From Lientehia hominis (GTDB taxonomy: Bacteria; Bacillota; Clostridia; Lachnospirales; Lachnospiraceae), in contig NZ_JAJNOR010000002.1 in the NCBI RefSeq assembly GCF_021044755.1, positions 151,026 to 215,025 of the forward strand: a stretch of 64,000 nt of DNA, given 5' to 3'. The number at the start of each line of letters is the position of its first letter. Positions within the stretch are counted from its first letter, which is position 1. Made by a program: the position numbers and the translations under genes. The notes under the pieces were generated by a model that saw only the letters and a program-made list of their open reading frames with translations, had not been told where the DNA came from and did no database searches. Positions 1-7,703 of this stretch are shown in pieces.

Positions 1-591
1 CTGCCCTCTATCCTGGTCGCCGGACTGAACCGGATCCTTTCCGGCTTTTCTCAAATGGCAGTCACCGTATTCGGCGTCTATTATAAACTGCAGACCTTTG
101 TCTATATGCCGGCCAACGGCCTGGTGCAGGGCATTCGCCCGGTCATATCCTTCAATTACGGAGCCGGAAACACAAAACGGGAAACGGACGCCGTCCGCAT
201 TTCTCTGATGATCTCCGCGGCAGTGATGGCCGCCGGCACTCTCCTCTCTCAGGCCGTACCGGTCCCCATTCTGCAGATCTTCAACTCGGACAAAAACATG
301 CTGTCCATGGGGGAAACAGCCCTCCGGATCATCAGCATCGGCTTTATCCCCTCAGCTCTCGGAATCATTGCCTCAGCGGTGTTTGAATCCATAGGAAAGG
401 GACTGCCCAGCCTGAGTGTCACGCTGCTGCGCCAGCTGGTCATCGTTCTTCCTCTGTCCTTCCTTCTTTCCCGGACATTCGGCCTGAACGGCGTCTGGAC
501 CGCCCTGCCCGTATCGGAAGCGATAACCGCCGTATACGCCGGGGTCCTGCTCACAAAAGAGCTGAAAAAGCAGAGAGTAATACACTCTTAA
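1..591 (+). CDS. MATE-family efflux transporter, C-terminal part
   Basis: The reading frame is open from the first base of the window, so the start lies upstream; 196 residues are visible before the TAA. The protein is strongly hydrophobic with several membrane helices. The segment PANGLVQGIRPVISFNYGAG is typical of the second half of MATE (multi antimicrobial extrusion) proteins, which exchange drugs or metabolites for sodium or protons across the inner membrane. The last visible helices end in a short charged tail (KELKKQ). The substrate cannot be predicted from this fragment. A hairpin terminator follows within 20 bases, so this is the last gene of its transcript. Family assignment is confident, function only general. 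Confidence 0.85.
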   Translation: MPSILVAGLNRILSGFSQMAVTVFGVYYKLQTFVYMPANGLVQGIRPVISFNYGAGNTKRETDAVRISLMISAAVMAAGTLLSQAVPVPILQIFNSDKNMLSMGETALRIISIGFIPSALGIIASAVFESIGKGLPSLSVTLLRQLVIVLPLSFLLSRTFGLNGVWTALPVSEAITAVYAGVLLTKELKKQRVIHS

Positions 592-608
592 TGCTCTATG
601 TATTAAAA

Positions 609-645
609 CAGCGTGCCGTCTACCCACGGCACGCTGTTCTTTTTT
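609..645 (+). terminator. intrinsic terminator between convergent genes
   Basis: An 11-bp stem, 609-619 pairing with 626-636 (CAGCGTGCCGT with ACGGCACGCTG), is followed by a T-rich run on the plus strand. On the minus strand the stem is followed by TTTTAAT, so it may also end the transcript of the formate channel gene that converges on it. Confidence 0.9.
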
Positions 646-669
646 GATACCTTCTATATTGATTATAAT

Positions 670-1437
670 TTATTTTCTGCTGATCAGATAGTAAGGCAGT
701 GCAGTGAACACGATACCTCCCACCATGTTGCCCAGGGTAACGAACAGCAGGTTGTTCAAAACGCCGCCGATGGAAATCGCCACACCGTTAGGATCAAGAA
801 GCCCTACGCTGAAGAATGTCATGTTGGCAATGCTGTGCTCACAGCTGCACACCATAAAGATCATGATGCACCACACAGTCATGATCAGCTTGCCGGTTTC
901 GGACTTCATTTTGATTCCGCACCATACAGCCAGACATACGCAGATATTGCAGATAATTCCCTTAAAGAAAAGTACAAGCGCCGGCGCAGAAGCTTTTGCC
1001 GCGGCTGCCGTAGCGAAATATGTACCTACATCACCGGTAGGAACCTTGGTGAAATGGAACAGGACAGAAATTAAGATGGAACCCACCAGGTTTCCAACAT
1101 AGCAGAAGACCCAAAGCTTGATGGCTCCGCTCCAGCTGATCTCTTTTTTCATAGCCGCGGAAGACATCACGAAATTGTTGCCCGTAAACAGTTCGGCTCC
1201 GGCCATGATAACAAGGCTCAGTGCGGATGCAAACAGGAAGCTGGTAGTGATCTTCACTGCACCATCGGCCCCTGCTGCCGTCATGATCCCGCCCATGGTA
1301 AAGCTGATGAGACCGCCCAGTCCAATGAACATACCGGCTACCATGGCAGAGATGAAATAACCGAGCGGGTTATTCTTCATGAAATTCAGCTTGTTTTTTC
1401 CTGCATTCGCCACTGCCTGAAACTCGTCTTTAAACAT
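670..1437 (-). CDS. formate/nitrite transporter (FNT) family channel
   Basis: A 255-residue inner membrane protein with about six helices that matches the FocA/NirC family of pentameric channels for small monovalent anions, chiefly formate or nitrite. Visible family motifs are GAELFTGNN in the second-third helix region, the KGIICNICVCLAVWC stretch, and EHSIANMTFF, which carries the conserved central histidine thought to protonate the anion. The start has a strong ribosome site (AAAGGAGGAG, 7 bases before ATG). It stands alone, with its own promoter and a riboswitch-like leader of the ZTP class. Since ZTP senses shortage of 10-formyl-tetrahydrofolate, formate rather than nitrite is the likely cargo. 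That last step is inference; the family call is secure. Confidence 0.92.
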   Translation of the reverse strand: MFKDEFQAVANAGKNKLNFMKNNPLGYFISAMVAGMFIGLGGLISFTMGGIMTAAGADGAVKITTSFLFASALSLVIMAGAELFTGNNFVMSSAAMKKEISWSGAIKLWVFCYVGNLVGSILISVLFHFTKVPTGDVGTYFATAAAAKASAPALVLFFKGIICNICVCLAVWCGIKMKSETGKLIMTVWCIMIFMVCSCEHSIANMTFFSVGLLDPNGVAISIGGVLNNLLFVTLGNMVGGIVFTALPYYLISRK

Positions 1438-1604
1438 AATACTGCTCCTCCTTTAAATCGCGCCATCCTGCAGAAACCCCATTATATACCTTCCGCACAT
1501 GGCCTGTGTAATGTGGGCACTCGCATTGTCCGGCCCCCGCCCCCTACGCCTCCGCTCCGGAAATTCCGTCTGTCAAAAGGCCCGTGCATCCCTCTTCAGG
1601 ATAC

Positions 1605-1641
1605 AAAAAAGGACAGCATCCGTGATCCACAAATGCTGCCC
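1605..1641 (-). terminator. regulated terminator of the ZTP riboswitch
   Basis: On the minus strand GGGCAGCAT (1633-1641) pairs with ATGCTGTCC (1611-1619) and is followed by six T residues (1605-1610). The 5' arm overlaps the conserved CTGGGCA of the aptamer, so folding of the two is mutually exclusive. Confidence 0.88.
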
Positions 1642-1709
1642 AGACGGTCGGCTCATATGGGCTTCGACTACACCGTGTTTCTCACGTTTGCCCGTCAGCA
1701 ATCGAAGCC
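1605..1709 (-). ncRNA. ZTP-type (pfl) riboswitch in the leader of the formate channel gene
   Basis: Read on the minus strand, the leader shows a P1 stem (1702-1708 with 1661-1667, GCTTCGA/TCGAAGC) enclosing a small GTG-CAC hairpin. It then has the segment CCGACCGTCTGGGCA (from 1650 down), which closely resembles the conserved 3' part of ZTP/pfl aptamers. A pseudoknot is possible between GACGG (1692-1696) and CCGTC (1643-1647), as in the known class. The GGGC of the aptamer is reused in the terminator stem immediately downstream, the usual expression platform of this class. Ligand binding would then prevent termination and raise formate channel synthesis. The call rests on recognising the motif by eye; a covariance search was not run. 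Confidence 0.8.
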
Positions 1710-1725
1710 TTTGTTCTATGTTAAT

Positions 1726-1754
1726 AATATAACACACCTTCTGGAATTCGTCAA
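1726..1754 (-). promoter_or_regulatory. sigma-A promoter of the riboswitch-formate channel unit
   Basis: TTGACG (1749-1754), a 17-base spacer and TATATT (1726-1731) on the minus strand. Transcription would start near 1719, just before the aptamer. The promoter lies immediately after the yajC stop codon, so the channel gene is separately controlled. With the riboswitch it accounts for much of the 330-base gap; 1438-1604 otherwise holds only leader RNA and the ribosome site. Confidence 0.85.
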
Positions 1755-1767
1755 CCTCTTTTACCGA

Positions 1768-2073
1768 TTATTCTGCAACTTCTGATTTTTCCACATTGGC
1801 TATGGCAGTCTTCTCCATGGGAATACGGCAGTTCTTGTTGCTTCCGAACTCCACGATCACCACGTCATCTGTAATATCAATGATAACGCCATAGAAGCCG
1901 CTTGTTGTCACCACACTATCTCCGATCTCCAGGCTGGAAATCAATGACTGCAGCTTTTTCTGCTGTTTTTTCTGAGGCCTGATCGCAATAAAATACATGA
2001 AACCGATGATGACCACAATATAAATGACCCAAAAACCTACACCGCCCATACCACTGGCTGCCACAAAATTCAT
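1768..2073 (-). CDS. yajC: preprotein translocase subunit YajC
   Basis: A 101-residue protein with one N-terminal membrane helix (VGFWVIYIVVIIGFMYFIAI) followed at once by the RPQKKQQKK motif and a small beta domain (GDSVVTTSGFYGVI), the hallmark of YajC, which joins SecDF at the Sec translocon. Two ATG codons are possible; the one at 2073 is preferred because GGAG lies 7 bases upstream, whereas the ATG at 2079 (which overlaps the tgt stop as ATGA) sits almost on top of it. It is the last gene of the scfA-scfB-secDF-tgt-yajC operon, and the next promoter begins 14 bases after its stop. Confidence 0.93.
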   Translation of the reverse strand: MNFVAASGMGGVGFWVIYIVVIIGFMYFIAIRPQKKQQKKLQSLISSLEIGDSVVTTSGFYGVIIDITDDVVIVEFGSNKNCRIPMEKTAIANVEKSEVAE

Positions 2074-2075
2074 AT

Positions 2076-3221
2076 TCATTCTCCTTTTTCCATTTCAGGA
2101 CGGCTCATGCGCCCCAGTTTTTCTTTTTTATATTCCGCAAAACGATGTTTTTCTATCGCTTCCCGAATCTCTTTCATCATTGTATTATAAAAATACAGAT
2201 TATGCAAGACGCAAAAACGCATCCCCAGCATTTCTTTGGCTTTCAAAAGATGGCGGATATAAGCCCTGCTGTACCGCCGGCATACCGGGCAGCCGCATCC
2301 TTCCTCTATGGGCCGGTCATCCAGCTCGTATTTAGCGTTGAACAGATTCATCTTTCCATGGTCAGTATAGACGTGGCCGTGGCGCCCGTTCCTTGTGGGA
2401 TATACGCAGTCAAAAAAGTCCACGCCCCGGTCCACCGCTTCCAGGATATTGGCAGGAGTGCCGACCCCCATTAAATATGTGGGCTTGTCCTCTGGAAGAT
2501 GCGGCACCGTCACATCCAGTATCCGGTACATCTCTTCATGAGTCTCTCCGACAGCCAGTCCACCTACGGCATACCCATCCAGATCCATTTCGGAAATGAT
2601 ATCAGCATGCCGGACCCGTACGTCCTCCAGAGTTCCCCCCTGATTGATACCAAATAATAGCTGACAACGGTTTATGGTATCCGGCAGGCCGTTCAGCCGT
2701 CTCATCTCCGTCTTACATCTGGCCAGCCATCTGGTAGTCCTCTCAACAGAGTTCTGAATATATTCCCTCTCCGCCTTGGCAGGCGCGCACTCGTCAAACG
2801 CCATGGCAATGGTAGAAGCCAGATTGGACTGGATCCTCATGCTTTCCTCCGGGCCCATGAAAATCTTCCGTCCGTCCACGTGGGAGTTGAAATACACGCC
2901 CTCTTCTTTGATCTTCCGGAGCCCCGCCAGGGAAAACACCTGGAAGCCGCCGGAATCCGTCAGAATCGGCTTGTCCCAGGACATGAACTTATGAAGGCCG
3001 CCCAGCTTTTTCACCGTCTCATCGCCGGGCCGGACATGCAGATGATAAGTATTGGACAACTCCACCTGTGTGCCGATCTGTTCCAGATCCGAGGTGGCTA
3101 CGGCACCCTTAATGGCAGCCGCAGTCCCGACATTCATAAAGACCGGAGTCTCTATCACTCCGTGCACGGTTTCGAACCGGGCTCTTTTTGCCCTTCCGTC
3201 CTTCGTCAATATTTTATACAT
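2076..3221 (-). CDS. tgt: queuine/7-aminomethyl-7-deazaguanine tRNA-ribosyltransferase
   Basis: A 381-residue TIM-barrel enzyme that swaps guanine 34 of GUN-anticodon tRNAs for preQ1 in queuosine synthesis. Recognised features are LSNTYHLHVRPG, the substrate-binding LTDSGGFQVFSL segment with its catalytic aspartate, the FDCVYPTRNGRHG segment with the nucleophilic aspartate, and the zinc site GCGCPVC followed by HNL. Length is normal for the bacterial enzyme. The start is ATG with a modest AGGCGG ribosome site. It lies 12 bases after secDF and overlaps the upstream yajC start, so the three are cotranscribed, as is usual for tgt-yajC-sec genes. Confidence 0.96.
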   Translation of the reverse strand: MYKILTKDGRAKRARFETVHGVIETPVFMNVGTAAAIKGAVATSDLEQIGTQVELSNTYHLHVRPGDETVKKLGGLHKFMSWDKPILTDSGGFQVFSLAGLRKIKEEGVYFNSHVDGRKIFMGPEESMRIQSNLASTIAMAFDECAPAKAEREYIQNSVERTTRWLARCKTEMRRLNGLPDTINRCQLLFGINQGGTLEDVRVRHADIISEMDLDGYAVGGLAVGETHEEMYRILDVTVPHLPEDKPTYLMGVGTPANILEAVDRGVDFFDCVYPTRNGRHGHVYTDHGKMNLFNAKYELDDRPIEEGCGCPVCRRYSRAYIRHLLKAKEMLGMRFCVLHNLYFYNTMMKEIREAIEKHRFAEYKKEKLGRMSRPEMEKGE

Positions 3222-3233
3222 AGATACCGCCTG

Positions 3234-5408
3234 TTATTTCGTCTCTTTTTTTCTTGCCTTAGTCTTCATCAAATACCAGATAGGCCCCGTCAGGAATACG
3301 GAAGAGTATGCCCCGCACACAATACCCACGATCAGCGGCAGTGCAAATTCCCGGATTGAGGACACACCCATCAGGAACAGAACAAATACCATGATAAATG
3401 TAGTCAGAGAAGTATAAATACTCCTGGTCAGTGTCTGGTTAATGCTCAGATTCACCACTTCACTCAGTTCAGCCTTAGTCCCCATCGCTTTCAGATTCTC
3501 GCGGATACGGTCAAAGATCACGATAGTGGCGTTGATGGAATATCCCACAATGGTCAGCATACAAGCGATAAAGGTATTGCCGACACTCCACTTGGTAATG
3601 GCATAAAAAGCCAGGACGATCAGCACGTCATGGACCAGTGCCAGGACTGCGCTGGTCGCGAACCGGATATCCTTAAACCGGAACCAGATATAGATCAGCA
3701 TAAATATAGTGGCAACCACCACAGAGAGAATCGCATCCCTTTTCATCTCTGAACTCACAGTCGCGCTGATGCTGTCCGCTTTAATACTTTCCGTATCAAC
3801 TCCATATGCTTCTTCCAGCTTACTGTTCAGCTGCTCTCTTTCATCCACCGACAAGGTCCTGGTCTTTATGATGACCTCATTGGAGCCGCTCACCTTCTGC
3901 GTCTCAACATTGGCATCGCCGGTCACTTCTTCCACAAGAGGAACCACATCGCTGTGGATGGTTTCCATGGATAAGTCTTCATTGAAGGTAACGTTGGTAG
4001 AGGTTCCTCCCTGGAACTCCAGGCTGTAGTTGAGGATACTTCCCTGTTCTCCTCCCGCGTAAACGCCCATGGCCGCAAAGCCGGCTGCAATCACCACCAG
4101 GGAGCAGATGATGCATATATATTTCTTCTTGACAAAATTAATCTTACTAGGCGCTTTTGCCCTGCCATACAGCTTCTCCGACTGGAAGCCTATATTATAC
4201 AGAGATCTCAGCGCGAACTTCGTCACGACCAGGGCTGTGAACATCGAGAGCACGATGCCGAGCGCCAGCGTCTGGGCAAAGCCTTTTACCGTACCAGAGC
4301 CTCTCCACAGAAGCACCGCCGCCGCGATCAGCGTGGTGACATTGCCGTCAATGATAGCAGACAGGGCTTTGGAAAATCCTTCCTTGATGGCCGCCTGTAC
4401 TTTGCGCCCGGCCGCCAGCTCTTCTCGGATCCTGGCGAAGATGATAACATTGGCATCCACCGCCATACCGATGGACAAAATGATACCCGCGATTCCCGGA
4501 AGAGTAAGGGTGATGTCAAAAGCGCTGAGGAACACGATGACCAGAGCCACATAAAGCGCCAGAGCAAAAGCTGCCGCCACACCGGGAATCCAGTAGAGGA
4601 ACACCATAAGTGCAGCCACTATGATAAAACCGATGAGCCCGGCTTTCAGACTTGTGGAAATTGCTTCTTCACCCAGCTTCGCGCCTACCACATTGGAACG
4701 CAGTTCTTTAAGCTCCAGTGGAAGTGAACCGATCCGGATCGTGGAGGCCAGGTTATTAGCCTCCTCGTAAGAACTCATCCCGTCAATACTGCACTGTCCT
4801 CCCGTGATCTTCTCTTTCACTCTGGGACTGCTCACAGTCTTGCCGTCATATATGATGGAGATTGTCTTGCCCATCATATTTTCCGTAGCCGTCGCGAACT
4901 TCCCGCTGCCTTCATCGGTCAGCTGAAGGGATACATAATATTCGGTAACGCCCGTGGTCGAATTTTTCTTGCTCGCCGGCTGTGCCGTCTTCACGTCGTC
5001 GCCCGTAAGCACCACATTTCCGTCCGCGTCCTGAAAAGACAAAGATCCGGGCTGCCCAAGCTCTTCCAGAATCGCATTGGCATCGGACACGCCGGGGATA
5101 TCCACATTAATTCGGTTGGAGCCTTCCTGATATACTTCCGCTTCGGGGCTGTAAGCATCTACTCTCAATTTGAGCTTATAAATGGTATCCTTCATATCTG
5201 TATCAGATGGATTCTCATCCACTGTCTGATATGTGATGCTGACGCCGCCTGCCAGGTCAAGGCCCAGCTTGATGTCGCTCATGCTTCCGGAGCCGTCCTT
5301 GCCAAGTCCCATCACCGCCGTATAGATGAATCCCCCGATCACGGCCAGCAGAACGATCAGGCAGGCAATACCCTTTCCGCGAGTTGAATTTTTCCTTGCA
5401 TTCTTCAT
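3234..5408 (-). CDS. secDF: fused protein translocase subunit SecDF
   Basis: A 724-residue fusion of SecD and SecF, the proton-driven membrane partner of SecYEG that pulls exported proteins through. The N half holds the first helix, the DLAGGVSITYQTV motif and the periplasmic P1 domain, then the helix cluster with GIAGIILSIGMAVDANVIIF. The C half repeats the plan with SLEFQGGTSTNVTF and TIVGYSINATIVIFDRIREN. The start at 5408 is chosen because AGAAGGAGA lies 6 bases upstream; a longer frame from 5432 overlaps scfB and lacks such a site. It follows scfB directly (the scfB stop is at 5422-5424) and is followed by tgt and yajC in one operon. Confidence 0.96.
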   Translation of the reverse strand: MKNARKNSTRGKGIACLIVLLAVIGGFIYTAVMGLGKDGSGSMSDIKLGLDLAGGVSITYQTVDENPSDTDMKDTIYKLKLRVDAYSPEAEVYQEGSNRINVDIPGVSDANAILEELGQPGSLSFQDADGNVVLTGDDVKTAQPASKKNSTTGVTEYYVSLQLTDEGSGKFATATENMMGKTISIIYDGKTVSSPRVKEKITGGQCSIDGMSSYEEANNLASTIRIGSLPLELKELRSNVVGAKLGEEAISTSLKAGLIGFIIVAALMVFLYWIPGVAAAFALALYVALVIVFLSAFDITLTLPGIAGIILSIGMAVDANVIIFARIREELAAGRKVQAAIKEGFSKALSAIIDGNVTTLIAAAVLLWRGSGTVKGFAQTLALGIVLSMFTALVVTKFALRSLYNIGFQSEKLYGRAKAPSKINFVKKKYICIICSLVVIAAGFAAMGVYAGGEQGSILNYSLEFQGGTSTNVTFNEDLSMETIHSDVVPLVEEVTGDANVETQKVSGSNEVIIKTRTLSVDEREQLNSKLEEAYGVDTESIKADSISATVSSEMKRDAILSVVVATIFMLIYIWFRFKDIRFATSAVLALVHDVLIVLAFYAITKWSVGNTFIACMLTIVGYSINATIVIFDRIRENLKAMGTKAELSEVVNLSINQTLTRSIYTSLTTFIMVFVLFLMGVSSIREFALPLIVGIVCGAYSSVFLTGPIWYLMKTKARKKETK

Positions 5409-5421
5409 GGTCAATCTCCTT

Positions 5422-6783
5422 CTAATTCTCATCCGCCAGAGCGGCCTTTATCATGATCGCACATTCAATGCGCTTTTTCTGCATCTCACAGCCGATATCA
5501 TAAGCGTCTGTAATGGAGCCGTGGAAATTGTAGGAATTCGCGGCGCATCCTCCGCTGCAGTAAAATCTGGCAAAACAGTTCCTGCACTTTTCTTTTGCAT
5601 ATACATTGCAGAGCTTAAATTCATCCCTAACCTCCGTGTTCACCACTCCGGCATCCACATTTCCCAGAAGGAATTTCTCCTGCCCTACAAACTGGTGGCA
5701 CGGGTATAGGTCACCCCACGGGGTGACCGCCAGGTATTCTGTCCCTGATCCGCATCCAGAAAGACGCTTTGCCACACAGGGCCCCTGGCTCAGATCTATC
5801 ATGAAATGAAAGAAATTGAAGCCTCTCCCATTCTGTTTCCTTTTTATGTATTCCCTGGCCAGCTTATCATATTCAGAAAGTATCTGTGGCAGGTCTTTTT
5901 CCCTTATGGAATAATCCGCCTCTGGAGGCGCTACCACCGGTTCCACGGAAATCTGGTCAAACCCTTCGTCGGCAAAATGAAGCACGTCCTCCGAAAAATC
6001 CAGATTGTGCCTTGTAAAGGTCCCTCTGATATAATAGCTTTTGCTGCCGCGGGCTTTGGCAAATTTTTTAAATTTGGGCATGATGATGTCGTAGCTGCTC
6101 CCTTTTCCGTTTCTCGTGGGACGCATCCTGTCGTTGACCTCCTTGCGCCCGTCAACACTCAAGACTACATTTGCCATTTCCTTATTCAGGAATTCCGTGA
6201 CTTCGTCGTCAAGAAGCATTCCGTTGGTCGTCATTGTAAAACGGAAGTTCTTATTAAATTCTTTCTCCTTGGAGCGGCCGTATGCCACTAATTTCTTGAC
6301 CACTTCCCAGTTCATCAGCGGCTCGCCGCCGAAAAAATCCACCTCGAGGTTCCTCCGGTTCCCGGAATTCTCTATGAGAAAGTCCAAAGCCTTCCGGCCC
6401 ACCTCATAGCTCATGATAGCCCGGCGGCCGTGATACTCTCCTTCCTCCGCAAAGCAGTACTTACAGCCCAGATTGCAGTCATGGGCCACATGCAGGCATA
6501 GAGCCTTGACCACAGTCTTTCTGCTTTTAAAATCTGTTACATACTGCTCATATATGTCTTCCGTGAACAAGAGCCCTTCTTCCGATAGCTCCTTGATCTC
6601 ACTGAGCGCTTCCCGGATATCCTCCTCCGGATACTTCCCCCGCAGCTTTACCGCCGCTGCCTCCGGATTTTCTTTTTCATAAACGGCAATGGCATCATAT
6701 ACCACGTCATCCACTACATGGACAGCGCCGCTGCACACATCCATGACAATATTGTATCCATTGCTTTTATACTGGTGAATCAC
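5422..6783 (-). CDS. scfB: radical SAM/SPASM maturase of the SCIFF peptide
   Basis: This enzyme forms thioether crosslinks in the six-cysteine SCIFF peptide encoded just upstream. The radical SAM cluster motif CNLGCKYC (CxxxCxxC, near residues 103-110) follows an N-terminal recognition region starting IHQYKSNGYNIV, and the C-terminal SPASM domain has the cysteine-rich segments CGSGTEYLAVTPWGDLYPCH, CRNCFARFYCSGGC and a final IGC. The frame stays open up to 6939 and overlaps the scfA stop, but I choose the GTG at 6783. It follows AGAGGGG and gives about 453 residues beginning VIHQYK, which fits the family; the longer N-terminus (FLLSTGKRSPRG) is unlike it. The product and partner are confident, the start less so. 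Confidence 0.93.
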   Translation of the reverse strand: MIHQYKSNGYNIVMDVCSGAVHVVDDVVYDAIAVYEKENPEAAAVKLRGKYPEEDIREALSEIKELSEEGLLFTEDIYEQYVTDFKSRKTVVKALCLHVAHDCNLGCKYCFAEEGEYHGRRAIMSYEVGRKALDFLIENSGNRRNLEVDFFGGEPLMNWEVVKKLVAYGRSKEKEFNKNFRFTMTTNGMLLDDEVTEFLNKEMANVVLSVDGRKEVNDRMRPTRNGKGSSYDIIMPKFKKFAKARGSKSYYIRGTFTRHNLDFSEDVLHFADEGFDQISVEPVVAPPEADYSIREKDLPQILSEYDKLAREYIKRKQNGRGFNFFHFMIDLSQGPCVAKRLSGCGSGTEYLAVTPWGDLYPCHQFVGQEKFLLGNVDAGVVNTEVRDEFKLCNVYAKEKCRNCFARFYCSGGCAANSYNFHGSITDAYDIGCEMQKKRIECAIMIKAALADEN

Positions 6784-6911
6784 TGCCGGATTTCCCCTCT
6801 CTGTATACGTCGTACCGCAAAACAGCCCTCTTGGGCTGCGCTTTCCTGTTGACAGAAGAAAGACACTTCGCATATGCAAAGTGCCCCCTACATGCCGTAT
6901 TACGATAATGA

Positions 6912-6929
6912 GGGAGCGTAGCCGCTCCC
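6912..6929 (-). other. hairpin in the scfA-scfB intergenic RNA
   Basis: GGGAGCG (6912-6918) and CGCTCCC (6923-6929) form a 7-bp stem with a 4-base loop, 10 bases after the scfA stop. There is no T-run on the minus strand, so it looks like an mRNA stabiliser or partial attenuator and not a full terminator. It could help make far more precursor peptide than maturase. Confidence 0.6.
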
Positions 6930-6938
6930 GTCTTAACA

Positions 6939-7082
6939 TTATTTATGGTTTTCGCAGGACTGGTTCCCTACCGTACAGGATGTCTTACATGCAGACTGGC
7001 AGGATGTCTGGCATTCGCCGCAGCCGCCCTTTTTCATGGATTCCTTTAACGTACTGGAAGTTAATGTCTTGATTCTCTTCAT
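6939..7082 (-). CDS. scfA: SCIFF peptide precursor (six cysteines in forty-five)
   Basis: A 47-residue ribosomally made peptide. It begins MKRIKTLTSSTLKESMKKGG and then has six cysteines in 23 residues (C21, C24, C28, C32, C36, C43), exactly the SCIFF pattern that is nearly universal in Clostridia. The radical SAM enzyme scfB, encoded 155 bases downstream, installs thioether links from cysteines to nearby threonines. The first 20 residues would act as leader. AGGAGG lies 8 bases before the ATG and an extended -10 promoter precedes it. Its biological role is unknown in the literature I know; conservation beside secDF-tgt-yajC suggests a housekeeping or export-linked function (inference). Confidence 0.95.
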   Translation of the reverse strand: MKRIKTLTSSTLKESMKKGGCGECQTSCQSACKTSCTVGNQSCENHK

Positions 7083-7116
7083 TGTCCTATCCTCCTATCT
7101 AAACCTGATTTGAGTC

Positions 7117-7125
7117 ATTATAGCA
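7117..7125 (-). promoter_or_regulatory. extended -10 promoter of the scfA operon
   Basis: On the minus strand TGC precedes TATAAT (7117-7122), an extended -10 element, with no good -35 match at the right distance. It would start the scfA-scfB-secDF-tgt-yajC transcript about 30 bases before the scfA ATG. Confidence 0.7.
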
Positions 7126-7218
7126 CATAATCTTCCATAAGAAAAGGTCTTTTTCCAAATATTCCTTCATATCTTGTCTTAAATCCAACATGAATTCTAT
7201 CAGAAAGAAGGTAATCCC

Positions 7219-7587
7219 ATGGCTTCCGTTCCCAAGAGCAAACCCTTGTCTCTCATCCGTTCCCTGTTGTCTTCTTACGTGCTCACAGGAGTCCTTTTAC
7301 TGCTCCTGTCCTTTCTGCTGTATAAGATGAAGCTTTCCAAAAACCAGATCCACATAGGAATTTATGTCATCTATGTCCTTTCCTGTCTGTTCGGAGGATT
7401 CCTGGCCGGAAAACAGACAAAGACCAGACGGTTCATGTGGGGCGGCCTGTCCGGCATCCTCTATTTCGCCGTATTGTTCCTAATCTCTATGATCCTTCAC
7501 CGGGGCATCCAGACAGGTATTCCCGGAATCCTCATCTGTTTCTGCCTCTGCGCCGGCTGCGGCACACTGGGGGGCATGTTCAGCTGA
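7219..7587 (+). CDS. small integral membrane protein, TIGR04086-like
   Basis: A 122-residue protein with four predicted membrane helices (about residues 15-33, 46-66, 73-92 and 98-118) and small basic loops such as GKQTKTRR. It resembles the TIGR04086 family of clostridial membrane proteins of unknown function, which are commonly encoded near yajC and the SCIFF genes, and here it is divergent from scfA. AGAAGG precedes the ATG. The helices are rich in glycine and cysteine (CFCLCAGCGTLGG). No enzymatic motif is visible. The family match is from memory of composition and context, so the function remains unknown. Confidence 0.75.
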   Translation: MASVPKSKPLSLIRSLLSSYVLTGVLLLLLSFLLYKMKLSKNQIHIGIYVIYVLSCLFGGFLAGKQTKTRRFMWGGLSGILYFAVLFLISMILHRGIQTGIPGILICFCLCAGCGTLGGMFS

Positions 7588-7593
7588 CCTGTC

Positions 7594-7622
7594 TTGACAT
7601 ATGGACGTCCTTAGTGTAAAAT
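7594..7622 (+). promoter_or_regulatory. sigma-A promoter of the CNNM/CorC-type gene
   Basis: TTGACA (7594-7599), a 17-base spacer and TAAAAT (7617-7622), about 80 bases before the TTG start at 7704. Confidence 0.85.
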
Positions 7623-7703
7623 CATCCTAACTATCCATAGACTGGGAATATTTTCCCTCTATGTATGGCAATATATTATTTAAAGAAAATGGAGTGATGA
7701 TTT

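Noticed and set aside
613..1074. A plus-strand open frame starting in the terminator after the MATE gene
   Set aside because: It lies antisense to the formate channel gene and begins inside a terminator hairpin.
6784..6939. Upstream ATG start of scfB that overlaps the scfA stop
   Set aside because: The extra 52 residues do not resemble SCIFF maturases, and a GTG with a ribosome site at 6783 gives the normal N-terminus.
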